In this document: in pieces, positions 8,631 through 17,112 of the stretch | How positions within the stretch are numbered: position 1 is the first letter of the stretch | How the letters are laid out: every line of letters starts with the position of its first letter | Source: Confluentibacter sediminis | GTDB taxonomy: Bacteria > Bacteroidota > Bacteroidia > Flavobacteriales > Flavobacteriaceae | DNA length: 64,000 nt | Direction: 5' to 3' | NCBI RefSeq assembly: GCF_003258355.1 | Contig: NZ_QKPO01000011.1 | Coordinates: forward strand, 62,001 to 126,000 | Notes under the pieces: model-generated | Seen by the model: only the letters and a program-made list of their open reading frames with translations | What the model was told of the DNA's origin: nothing | Databases searched by the model: none | Translations under genes and position numbers: made by a program

Positions 8631-9542
8631 CTAATCTTGAATGATTATTTCTTTAGGATCTTGTTTATTAAACTCTGGTTGGATGGTAACATGGTTTATT
8701 TTAAAATTATCATGTAATACTGTTTCTATTTTTTCTAAAATAATATCAAATTCAGAAACGGTGATATCTTCAGTAAAATCTAAATGAGCCTCTAAATGGA
8801 ATTCATCATCATTCAATCCCCAGATATGGACGTGGTGCAGTTTATTAACTTTTGGAATACTGTTTACGGCTTCAACAACATCTTCCATATGAATATGATC
8901 TGGAGTAAAAAGCATTAAAATTTTAGTTGATGTTTTTAATAAATCTACCCCCACCCAAATTAAATATATAGCAATTAAAAAAGTTAAAACACTATCTACC
9001 CAATATACTTCATAAAATTTAATTAATAAACCGCCAATTAAAACAGCAACACTAGCAAACATATCTGTTAATAAGTGTAAATAAGCAGATTTAATATTAA
9101 TGTTATTATTGGAATCTGCTTTTAAAAGTAAAACACTGATACCATTGGCAATAATGGCTATGAAAGACAACCAAATAACCAATCCAGATTCTATTTCTTC
9201 AGGATTTTTAAAACGTTTTACAGCTTCAATTATTAATAAAACAGCTACAATAACCAATGTAGAAGCATTAACAAAAGCGGCTAAAATTTCAGCACGTTTA
9301 TAACCAAATGTTTTTTCCGGTGAGGCTTTTCTCTTTGATAGTTTTGAAGCCCCATAACTTACTACTAAAGATAAAACATCACTAAAGTTATGCAACGCAT
9401 CACTTAATAAGGCTAAACTACCTGATAATAAACCACCTACAATTTGTGCAGCAGTTATTACTATGTTTAATAAAATAGAAATGAAAAGATTTTTATCCTT
9501 TCCGCTTTTATGAGAGTGTATATGCGTATGTGAATGACCCAT
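8631..9542 (-). CDS. Cation diffusion facilitator family transporter
   Basis: This 303-residue CDF protein exports divalent metals (usually Zn2+, sometimes Cd2+ or Co2+) in exchange for protons across the inner membrane. The N-terminus is histidine-rich (HSHTHIHSH). Six membrane segments follow. The metal site residues are seen as SDALHNFSD in helix 2 and HLLTD in helix 5 (HxxxD pairs). The C-terminal cytoplasmic domain has HHVHIWGL and is ferredoxin-like. Its ATG directly follows the rpiB stop with no gap, so the two are translationally coupled. Zinc is the best guess for the substrate. Confidence 0.92.
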   Translation of the reverse strand: MGHSHTHIHSHKSGKDKNLFISILLNIVITAAQIVGGLLSGSLALLSDALHNFSDVLSLVVSYGASKLSKRKASPEKTFGYKRAEILAAFVNASTLVIVAVLLIIEAVKRFKNPEEIESGLVIWLSFIAIIANGISVLLLKADSNNNINIKSAYLHLLTDMFASVAVLIGGLLIKFYEVYWVDSVLTFLIAIYLIWVGVDLLKTSTKILMLFTPDHIHMEDVVEAVNSIPKVNKLHHVHIWGLNDDEFHLEAHLDFTEDITVSEFDIILEKIETVLHDNFKINHVTIQPEFNKQDPKEIIIQD

Positions 9543-9977
9543 TTAGCAAGATAAAGGGATTTTATCTATTCGTGTTTGGTGACGCCCGCCTTCAAATTCT
9601 GTATTTAAAAACGTTTCTACCATTTCTATAGCTTGATGAATCGCTGTAAAACGAGCTGGAATACATAAAATATTAGCATTGTTATGTGCCCGGATAAGTT
9701 GAACAATTTCTTTGTTCCAAGCCAAACCAGCGCGAATTTTTTGATGTTTGTTAGCTGTTATAGCTACTCCATTAGCACTCCCGCAAATTAAAATACCATA
9801 AGTAGCTTTTTTGTTTTCAACATCTTCTGCTACCGGATGTACAAAATCTGCATAATCTACACTGCTATTAGCATCAGTTCCATGATTTATAACAGTATAT
9901 CCTTTAGATTCTAAGTAGTCTTTAATAGCGAATTTATAATCGGTTCCTGCGTGATCATTTCCAATTGAAATTATCAT
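9543..9977 (-). CDS. rpiB: Ribose-5-phosphate isomerase B
   Basis: RpiB interconverts ribose 5-phosphate and ribulose 5-phosphate in the pentose phosphate pathway. The protein of 144 residues starts MIISIGNDHAGTDYK, with the Asp-His pair that helps ring opening. It carries GILICGSANGVAITANK, the catalytic cysteine loop, and RAHNNANILCIPAR, the phosphate-site histidine and arginine region. The frame is open further upstream (to 10079), but the -7 box at 10002-10009 on this strand would start transcription near 9998. So the ATG at 9977, which also gives the family-standard N-terminus, is the start. It is first in the leftward operon with the CDF exporter and the elaA-like gene. Confidence 0.93.
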   Translation of the reverse strand: MIISIGNDHAGTDYKFAIKDYLESKGYTVINHGTDANSSVDYADFVHPVAEDVENKKATYGILICGSANGVAITANKHQKIRAGLAWNKEIVQLIRAHNNANILCIPARFTAIHQAIEMVETFLNTEFEGGRHQTRIDKIPLSC

Positions 9978-10001
9978 AATTTCTATATTTTTTTTATATA
10001 A

Positions 10002-10009
10002 CAAAGGTA
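10002..10009 (-). promoter_or_regulatory. -7 promoter box (TACCTTTG on minus strand) of rpiB
   Basis: CAAAGGTA on the plus strand is TACCTTTG on the minus strand, an exact TAnnTTTG match. It implies a leader of about 20 nt before the rpiB start at 9977. Confidence 0.6.
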
Positions 10010-10493
10010 TGAAATAACAAGAATAAATATTTATTAAGCTTTTAAAATGATTGTTATCTTGAAATAAGAATAATGACAACTGTCAATTATATACTCATTA
10101 CTTGTTAATAAGTGTTTATAATTTTATAAAACTAAAATATTGTTTATTCAATTATTTTTCCAATCAAAAACAGCTAGGTTATTACCTAAAATTTAATTCA
10201 CTTTTTTTAGAAATTTTATAAGACATCCATAAGTCTGATATAAACAGCTTTTATAAAAAAGTTATTAGTAAAAGTTTCTTTAATTTAGTTGTTAACAACT
10301 GTTCATATAAAATATAAAACCTTTAAATATGAAGTATTTAAAATAATATAATATGTTAATTAACTATTAATAGAATGTAAAATAATTGTAATCAAAATAA
10401 AAAACAAAAAAGTTATGCTACATATTAACACACTATAATAACCACCATTTATTTTTTTAAATTTTTAAAAGAAAATATTTATATAATATATAA

Positions 10494-10502
10494 TGTGGAT
10501 AA
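10494..10502 (-). promoter_or_regulatory. DnaA box (TTATCCACA on minus strand)
   Basis: TGTGGATAA is the exact reverse complement of the high-affinity DnaA site TTATCCACA, within non-coding AT-rich DNA upstream of rnr. Confidence 0.45.
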
Positions 10503-10555
10503 GTCGATTTTAACTAATCGTAACATTAAAAAAATATGATTTAAAAATTAAACCG

Positions 10556-10563
10556 TAGCTTTG
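10556..10563 (+). promoter_or_regulatory. -7 promoter box TAGCTTTG of rnr
   Basis: Exact TAnnTTTG match, placing the transcript start near 10567 and giving a leader of about 90 nt before rnr. Confidence 0.5.
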
Positions 10564-10657
10564 TAAAAAATAAATAGCAAATCTTCTCCTAAAATAGAGC
10601 TATTTAATAACAGAATTTCCAGTATCTTAGGAAATAGAAAATGATTACAAACATTAC

Positions 10658-12847
10658 ATGACAAAAAAGAAAAAAAGGAAATCAAATAATAATATTTCCA
10701 ATCTTACAAATACTATTTTAAGTATTTTAAAAAAAGAAAGAAACCAAACCTTTAATTATAAACAAATTGCTGCAAAACTAGGTGTTAATGATGCAAGTAG
10801 TAGAAATCAAATTATAAAGAAACTCCACGACTTACACGGAAAGAAAGAGATTGAAGAGGTAGAACGTGGTAAATACAAAGCTATTTTTACAGCTGAATAT
10901 CATACAGGTATTTTAGATTTAGCCGCTAAAGGAAATGGTTATATTATATCGGATGATTTTGACGAAGATATATTTATAGCATCAAATAATATAAATAAAG
11001 CCTTAAATGGAGATCAAGTAGAATTTTATGTTTACAAACGACGTAAACAAGGAAAAATGGAAGGTGAAATTACTCAAATTCTCAGAAGGGAGAAAAGTGA
11101 GTATGTAGGCGTTATCCAGCTTCATAATAATTATGCATTTGTGATTGCAGATAGTAATAAAATGTATAAAGATATTTTTATCCCAATCAATAAAACATTA
11201 AAGGCAGAAGATGGAGATAAAGTACTAGTAAAACTTGAAGATTGGCCAGAAAAAGCCGATTCACCTAATGGAAAAGTGATTCAAGTTCTAGGTAAACCAG
11301 GTGATCACAATACTGAAATTCATTCCATTCTTGCTGAATATGGTTTACCTTATGAATTTCCACATGAAGTAGAAGATTTTGCTAATAAAATAGATACGTC
11401 TATAAAAGAAGAAGACATAGCAAATCGTAGAGATATGCGTAAAGATTTAACTTTTACCATAGATCCAAAAGATGCAAAAGATTTTGATGATGCTTTATCT
11501 TTTAAAGTTTTAGAAAATGGTTTATATGAAATAGGTATTCATATTGCAGATGTATCACATTATGTACAAGAAGGTACTATTTTAGATGCAGAAGCTTATG
11601 AGCGTGGAACCTCTGTTTATTTAGTTGATAGGGTGGTACCAATGTTACCTGAAATTTTATCTAATAATGCTTGCTCATTACGTCCTCATGAAGAAAAATT
11701 AACATTTTCTGCGGTATTTCAAATTAATGATAAAACAGAAATAAAGAACCAATGGTTTGGTAGAACAGTAACATATAGCGATGCTCGTTTTGCTTATGAA
11801 GAAGCCCAAGCTATTATTGAATCTAAATCGAATACAATTCCACAAGATGTTTCTTTAACTGGAAAAGAATATAAAACAACACAAGATATTGCAGATGCCA
11901 TTTTAAAAATGGATGCACTTGCTAAAATTATGCGTAGCAAACGGATGAGTAATGGGGCTATTTCTTTTGATAAAGTAGAAGTAAAATTTAATTTAGATGA
12001 AAATGCCAATCCAATAGGTGTATTTTTTAAATCGAGTAAAGATGCTAACAAACTCATTGAAGAATTCATGTTATTAGCTAATAAAAAAGTAGCTGAATTT
12101 GTTGGTAAACAATCCGTTAAAAAAACGTTTGTCTATCGTGTACATGACGAACCAGATGAGAGTAAACTAGCTAATTTACAAGGTATTGTTTCTAAATTTG
12201 GGTATAAACTTAACTTTAAAGACCGAAAAACTACCACAGCGTCCCTTAATTATCTATTGCAAGATGTAGTTGGAAAAAAAGAACAAAATTTAGTAGATAC
12301 GCTTACTATAAGAAGTATGAGTAAAGCTGAATATACTACACACAATATTGGACATTATGGTTTAGCATTTGATTATTATAGTCATTTTACTTCGCCTATT
12401 CGTAGATATCCAGATGTCATGGCACATCGGTTATTGCAACATTATTTAGATGGTGGAAAATCTGTAAACGAAGATATTTATGAAGAAAAATGTCAGCATT
12501 CCAGTAATATGGAAAATCTAGCAACAAAAGCAGAAAGGGATTCCATTAAGTATATGCAGATTAAATTTATGCAGGACCATAAGGATGAAAATTTTGTTGG
12601 TGTTATTTCAGGAGTAACAGATTGGGGCATTTATGTAGAAATCATAGCCAATAAATGTGAAGGTATGGTAAGTATTCGCGACATGAAAGATGATCACTAT
12701 GCTTTCGACAAGGATCAATATGCATTAGTTGGCAGAAATTCAAAAGAGATGTATCAGCTAGGAGATGAAGTTATTGTAAAAGTTAAAAACACCGATTTAG
12801 TTAAAAAACACCTTGATTTTAATTTGATAGGGAAAAATAATGAATAG
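10658..12847 (+). CDS. rnr: Ribonuclease R
   Basis: RNase R is a processive 3'-to-5' exoribonuclease that degrades structured RNA, rRNA fragments and defective mRNA. The 729-residue protein has a lysine-rich N-terminus and a winged-helix part (about 25-70). Two cold-shock domains follow (about 80-235). The RNB catalytic domain (about 255-590) contains DPKDAKDFDDA, the aspartates that bind Mg2+, and SPIRRYPDVMAHRLL near its end. An S1 RNA-binding domain sits at about 645-725 (GVISGVTDWGIYVEI). The length is normal. It has its own promoter. A YbjQ-family gene follows after 48 nt. Confidence 0.95.
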   Translation: MTKKKKRKSNNNISNLTNTILSILKKERNQTFNYKQIAAKLGVNDASSRNQIIKKLHDLHGKKEIEEVERGKYKAIFTAEYHTGILDLAAKGNGYIISDDFDEDIFIASNNINKALNGDQVEFYVYKRRKQGKMEGEITQILRREKSEYVGVIQLHNNYAFVIADSNKMYKDIFIPINKTLKAEDGDKVLVKLEDWPEKADSPNGKVIQVLGKPGDHNTEIHSILAEYGLPYEFPHEVEDFANKIDTSIKEEDIANRRDMRKDLTFTIDPKDAKDFDDALSFKVLENGLYEIGIHIADVSHYVQEGTILDAEAYERGTSVYLVDRVVPMLPEILSNNACSLRPHEEKLTFSAVFQINDKTEIKNQWFGRTVTYSDARFAYEEAQAIIESKSNTIPQDVSLTGKEYKTTQDIADAILKMDALAKIMRSKRMSNGAISFDKVEVKFNLDENANPIGVFFKSSKDANKLIEEFMLLANKKVAEFVGKQSVKKTFVYRVHDEPDESKLANLQGIVSKFGYKLNFKDRKTTTASLNYLLQDVVGKKEQNLVDTLTIRSMSKAEYTTHNIGHYGLAFDYYSHFTSPIRRYPDVMAHRLLQHYLDGGKSVNEDIYEEKCQHSSNMENLATKAERDSIKYMQIKFMQDHKDENFVGVISGVTDWGIYVEIIANKCEGMVSIRDMKDDHYAFDKDQYALVGRNSKEMYQLGDEVIVKVKNTDLVKKHLDFNLIGKNNE

Positions 12848-12895
12848 TAGTAACGAACCTTTCAATAATTATACTAATCATTAAAAATTTGAATC

Positions 12896-13204
12896 ATGAT
12901 TTTAACTACAACAAATTCTATTGAAGGGCATCGAATTATTGAATATAAAGGCATTGTTTCGGGAGTTTCTGTAAATATTCAGAAAATGAAAATGACTTTT
13001 AACATGGAAAAATATTATAAAGCCATTGAAGAAAGTATTTCTGACGTAAAAGAACAAGCTTTTAAACAATTAACAGATCATGCTAAAAAATTGAACGCCA
13101 ATGCCATTATTGGTATAAAAGTTGATATTCAGATAACATCTAGTAATTATGTTACGGTGTCTGCTACGGGCACAGCTGTTATTACTGCTTTTAAAAGGGA
13201 ATAA
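12896..13204 (+). CDS. YbjQ/UPF0145 family protein
   Basis: A 102-residue protein of the YbjQ (DUF74) family, whose pentameric members form a compact beta barrel of unproven function. Signature parts are GIVSGVSV in the first third, EEAFKQLTDHA-like helix (VKEQAFKQLTDHAKKL) and the conserved LNANAIIGIKVD. There is no signal peptide, so it is likely cytosolic. It follows rnr by 48 nt and precedes a GIN-domain gene by 48 nt; the three may share a transcript. A 7-bp stem-loop (13209-13227) lies just after its stop. Confidence 0.85.
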   Translation: MILTTTNSIEGHRIIEYKGIVSGVSVNIQKMKMTFNMEKYYKAIEESISDVKEQAFKQLTDHAKKLNANAIIGIKVDIQITSSNYVTVSATGTAVITAFKRE

Positions 13205-13252
13205 TTATAGATAACTTTACGTTATCTAATAAAAACAAAACATAAAATAACA

Positions 13253-13927
13253 ATGAAACACCTATTAACAATCCTTGTTTTCTCATTTACAACACTAGTT
13301 TTTTCTCAAAATTCTATAGAAAAAAATGTAGGAGACTTTAAAGAACTTAAAGTATATGACTTAATTGAAGTTGAATTAATAAAGTCTGACAGCAACAAAG
13401 TTATTATTACTGGAGACAATGCAAATAGCGTACTTATAAACAATAAAAACGGTACTCTTAAAATTAAGATGGAATTTTCTAGAATTTTTGATGGCGAAAA
13501 CACAAAAGTTAAACTTTACTATACAACTCTAGATGTCATTGATGCCAACGAAGGGGTTAGAATTTATTCCAAAGATGACATAAAGCAATTTGAAATAGAT
13601 TTAAAAGCGCAAGAAGGCGGTGCCATTAATGTGAGTGTGGATGTCAATTATGTGAATGTTAAAGCCGTTACTGGTGGTATTGTTGAGGTAATTGGAACTG
13701 CAAAAAAAGAAAATATTTCTTTACTAACAGGAGGTGTTTTTAAAGGTGAAAAACTTTTATCTGAAAATTCAGATGTATCTATCAATGCAGCAGGGGAGGC
13801 AGCAATCAATGCTTCAAAAGTAGTAAATATTAAAATTAGGGCAGGAGGCGATGTGTTTATTTATGGTAAACCAGAAACCGTTAATGAAAGTAAGGTATTT
13901 GGTGGTCGAGTAAAGCGAATGGACTAA
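13253..13927 (+). CDS. Exported GIN-domain (DUF2807) protein
   Basis: The 224-residue protein has a signal peptide ending near LVFSQ (residue 19). A right-handed beta-helix-like putative auto-transporter adhesin head (GIN) domain follows. Typical features are the opening FKELKVYDLIEVELIKSD, the central LDVIDANEGVRIYSKD and the glycine-rich repeating strands ending in ASKVVNIKIRAGGDVFIYGKP. Such proteins are common in Bacteroidota and are thought to be surface or periplasmic, but no function is proven. A terminator follows at 13952-13983. Confidence 0.85.
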   Translation: MKHLLTILVFSFTTLVFSQNSIEKNVGDFKELKVYDLIEVELIKSDSNKVIITGDNANSVLINNKNGTLKIKMEFSRIFDGENTKVKLYYTTLDVIDANEGVRIYSKDDIKQFEIDLKAQEGGAINVSVDVNYVNVKAVTGGIVEVIGTAKKENISLLTGGVFKGEKLLSENSDVSINAAGEAAINASKVVNIKIRAGGDVFIYGKPETVNESKVFGGRVKRMD

Positions 13928-13951
13928 AGAGACCAATATTTTTAATCATAT

Positions 13952-13983
13952 AAAACCTGTGAATTATTTCATAGGTTTTTTTA
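13952..13983 (+). terminator. Rho-independent terminator after the GIN-domain gene
   Basis: A 12-bp stem pairs AAAACCTGTGAA with TTCATAGGTTTT (one G-U pair), followed by seven T. It isolates the upstream unit from the polysaccharide locus. Confidence 0.85.
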
Positions 13984-14073
13984 TTTATAGTAAAGAACAC
14001 AAATAAAAAGCAAAACAATTTTAACGACTTATTTTTATTAACTTAGTGATGTAACAAATATTATTTTGTTTTC

Positions 14074-16884
14074 ATGCCAACTAAACCATTTTCCTTTTTA
14101 TTTATTGGTTTTCTTTGCTTTTACTTACAAGCACAAGAACGGCCACCCATACAGGTTTACAACCCAACCGATTATGGTGCTGAAAACCAAAATTGGTCTA
14201 TATCGCAATCTCAGGATAAGTATATCTATGTGGCGAACAATAAAGGGCTTTTAGAATTTAATGGGGCTAAATGGAGTCTTTATACCTCATTAAATCAAAC
14301 CACCATTCGATCGGTAAAAGTTATTGAGAATCTTATTTACACAGGAAGTTATAGAGAATTTGGTTATTGGAAACCTAATATCTATGGTGTATTAAAATAT
14401 AATTCACTATCACAAAAATTGAACATTCCTTTTCTAGATGATGAAGAAATTTGGGGCATAATAGATATTGATGATTTTATTTTATTTCAGTCATTAAACA
14501 GAATTTATGTTTATAATAAAATCAATGAGACATATTCCATCATTGGATCTGAAACAACTATTTATAAGATGTTTAAGGTTCATCAAAGTATTTTTTTCCA
14601 AAAGGTAAAAGATGGTGTATATGAAATTGAAAACGGTAAGCCTAAAATGGTTACAAATCATGCTGTTTTAAAGGATAATTTATTGGCTAATATTTTTTAT
14701 CATAATGATGCTATTTTATTTCAAACAGAAGATATAGGTTTTTATAAATTTAAAAATAATAAACTCGAAAAATGGAATATTTCTGCAAACGAAACTCTAT
14801 CAAAAGTAAGAACATATAGTAGCAAACAATTACAAGATAAAAGTTTTTTGATAGGAACGGTTTCAAACGGGATTATACACCTTACGCCTCAAGGCGATAT
14901 AAGCTACCAAATAGATCAAATAAACGGATTAAGCAATAACACGGTCCTCTCTGTTTTTGAAGACGTAGAGAACAATATTTGGTTGGGTTTAGAAAATGGG
15001 ATTAACTGTATTAATATTCAATCACCTTTTTCTGTTTATAAAGATCAAAAAGGGAATATTGGTTCTGTAAATGCATCCATAACTACAAATGACTATATAT
15101 ATTTAGGAACCAACCAAGGCTTATTTTATAAAAAAATAAACACCAACAATAATTTCACGTTTATTGAAGGTACTCAAGGTGCTGTATGGAGCTTAACCCA
15201 AATTGATGACGACTTGTTTTGTGGTCATAATTCTGGAACATTTCTTATTAAAGGTACAGAAGCGACATTGATTTTAGATGTTTTAGGGACGTGGGGAATT
15301 AAAAAGTTTAAAGGCAGAAAAAATATATTGCTTCAAGGAAACTATAATGGTTTAAACATTATAGAACATATAGATGGCACTTGGAAATTGAGAAATAAGA
15401 TTGATGGATTCGATATATCCAGTAGATATTTTGAAATACTTAATGATAGTGAGGTTTTAGTAAGTCACGAGTATAAAGGTGTATTTAAAGTTAAACTAGA
15501 CGATAACTTACAAAAAACAACTCGTGTTATTAAAGATACGTCAGTTTCTAAAGGGTCTAAATCTAGCCTAATAAAATATAATAATGATATTCTATATACG
15601 TACAATGAGGGTGTTTTTAAATACAATGTCATCAAACAAAAATTTGAAAAAGACGCTATTTACAGTCAACTATTTACCAAAGAACATTACACAACAGGAA
15701 AGCTAGTTAATACCACTAAAACCAATAAGTTGTGGAGTTTTTCTAAGTATAATCTATCGTATCTTTCTCCTAGTAAATTAAGTAATATTCCAAAGATTAA
15801 TCAGGTGTCATTACCTAGTTCATTAAGAAATGATGTATCTGGTTTTGAAAGTATTACACATATCAAAGACAACACGTATTTATACGGCACAACCCAAGGT
15901 TATATTTTAATTGATTTAGATAAAAGCATATCAACATCATTTAAAATCAGCATAAACTCAATTTCTTTAGGTACTTACAAACAGGGTTATAAATTCAATT
16001 TAATAAATAAGTTAGAAAAAGGTAATTTTAAAAATAATCAAAACAATATAGAGTTTAGTTTTAGTATTCCGGAGTATAGGAAATATGTAGTAGCAGAATA
16101 CCAATATAAACTAAGTGGTTTTTATAATGAATGGAGCGAATGGTCTACCAATTCATCCACATTATTTGAAAACTTACCTTCTGGAGATTATACCTTTTTT
16201 GTTAGAGCTAGGCTAGGAAGTCAATTTTCTTCAAACACAGAAATGTTTACATTCCAAATAGAACGGCCTTGGTATATTTCTGATATGGCTATCGGTAGCT
16301 ATCTTCTATTTATATTGTTTTTTTCTATATTAATGCATAATATTTACAAAAGGTATTACAGAAAACAACGTGAAAAATTGCTTCAAAAAACGCAGCGTGA
16401 ATTAGAACTAAAAGAATTAGAAAACAAGCAACAATTAATGAGTTTTAACAACGAAAAGTTAAGACAAGATATTGAAAATAAAAATAGAGAACTAGGTATC
16501 TCTACGATGAGTTTAATTAAAAAGAATGAATTTTTAAACCACATTAAAAATGAGTTGCTAAGAGCTAAAGAAGATAAAAACTTAAGGCAAGTTATTAAGA
16601 TAATTGATAAAAATTTAAATAATACCGATGATTGGCATGCTTTTGAAGAAGCATTTAATAATGCCGACAAAGACTTCCTTAAAAAGATAAAAGCATTTCA
16701 TCCTTCATTAACATCTAATGACCTACGACTTTGTGCATATTTACGACTAAATTTATCTTCAAAAGAAATTGCTCCCTTATTAAATATATCGGCAAGAAGT
16801 GTTGAGGTTAAGCGCTATAGACTTAGAAAAAAAATGAATTTAGAGCATGATGCTAGCTTAACAGATTATATTTTAAATATATAG
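14074..16884 (+). CDS. Membrane-spanning polysaccharide-locus regulator (propeller, Y_Y_Y, LuxR-type HTH)
   Basis: The 936-residue protein has a signal peptide (cleavage near LQAQ, residue 21). A long periplasmic part follows with repeated propeller blades of the two-component-regulator type (NTVLSVFEDVENNIWLGL is a clear one, about 288-307). A Y_Y_Y domain lies at about 655-725 and a single membrane segment at about 735-755. A charged coiled coil leads to a C-terminal LuxR/GerE-type helix-turn-helix (about 870-925, with LSSKEIAPLLNISARSVEVKRYRLRKKM). There is no histidine kinase or receiver domain, so binding of an oligosaccharide outside would be passed straight to DNA inside, as in SusR-like regulators. 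Its place directly before susC marks it as the likely activator of this locus. Confidence 0.88.
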   Translation: MPTKPFSFLFIGFLCFYLQAQERPPIQVYNPTDYGAENQNWSISQSQDKYIYVANNKGLLEFNGAKWSLYTSLNQTTIRSVKVIENLIYTGSYREFGYWKPNIYGVLKYNSLSQKLNIPFLDDEEIWGIIDIDDFILFQSLNRIYVYNKINETYSIIGSETTIYKMFKVHQSIFFQKVKDGVYEIENGKPKMVTNHAVLKDNLLANIFYHNDAILFQTEDIGFYKFKNNKLEKWNISANETLSKVRTYSSKQLQDKSFLIGTVSNGIIHLTPQGDISYQIDQINGLSNNTVLSVFEDVENNIWLGLENGINCINIQSPFSVYKDQKGNIGSVNASITTNDYIYLGTNQGLFYKKINTNNNFTFIEGTQGAVWSLTQIDDDLFCGHNSGTFLIKGTEATLILDVLGTWGIKKFKGRKNILLQGNYNGLNIIEHIDGTWKLRNKIDGFDISSRYFEILNDSEVLVSHEYKGVFKVKLDDNLQKTTRVIKDTSVSKGSKSSLIKYNNDILYTYNEGVFKYNVIKQKFEKDAIYSQLFTKEHYTTGKLVNTTKTNKLWSFSKYNLSYLSPSKLSNIPKINQVSLPSSLRNDVSGFESITHIKDNTYLYGTTQGYILIDLDKSISTSFKISINSISLGTYKQGYKFNLINKLEKGNFKNNQNNIEFSFSIPEYRKYVVAEYQYKLSGFYNEWSEWSTNSSTLFENLPSGDYTFFVRARLGSQFSSNTEMFTFQIERPWYISDMAIGSYLLFILFFSILMHNIYKRYYRKQREKLLQKTQRELELKELENKQQLMSFNNEKLRQDIENKNRELGISTMSLIKKNEFLNHIKNELLRAKEDKNLRQVIKIIDKNLNNTDDWHAFEEAFNNADKDFLKKIKAFHPSLTSNDLRLCAYLRLNLSSKEIAPLLNISARSVEVKRYRLRKKMNLEHDASLTDYILNI

Positions 16885-17112
16885 CTACACTACAAGCTTA
16901 CTTTTTACCTATACAAAACCACAACATTCACAAATTTTAACTATTTAAAGCAACAGGCTTTTTAAATACATTTTTCTCAAAAACCATTAATATTATTAAC
17001 GTTTTGTTAAGAAACAAGCTGTTTTTTTGGTTTGTATGTTTTTTGTTGCGGTTTAAAATTACAAAACGTCAATCAATCAAATTAACTTTACTATAACTAA
17101 AACTAAATTTAT

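Larger units (their letters stand above)
10080..10657. other. Long AT-rich divergent intergenic region with a DnaA box (possible origin region)
   Basis: At 578 bases this is the longest gene-free stretch. It separates the leftward rpiB operon from rightward rnr and is extremely AT-rich. It holds a perfect DnaA box (TGTGGATAA, 10494-10502), a 14-bp perfect palindrome AGTTGTTAACAACT near 10288-10301, and a -7 box (10556-10563). Only one perfect DnaA box was found, so the origin reading is tentative. No reading frame of note or RNA gene is seen. Confidence 0.35.

Noticed and set aside
9978-10079. N-terminal extension of rpiB
   Set aside because: The added 34 residues are unlike RpiB and lie upstream of the -7 box at 10002-10009.
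13209-13227. Stem-loop AGATAAC/GTTATCT after the YbjQ gene as a terminator
   Set aside because: The stem has only 7 bp and no T run follows; it may be chance or a weak RNA element.
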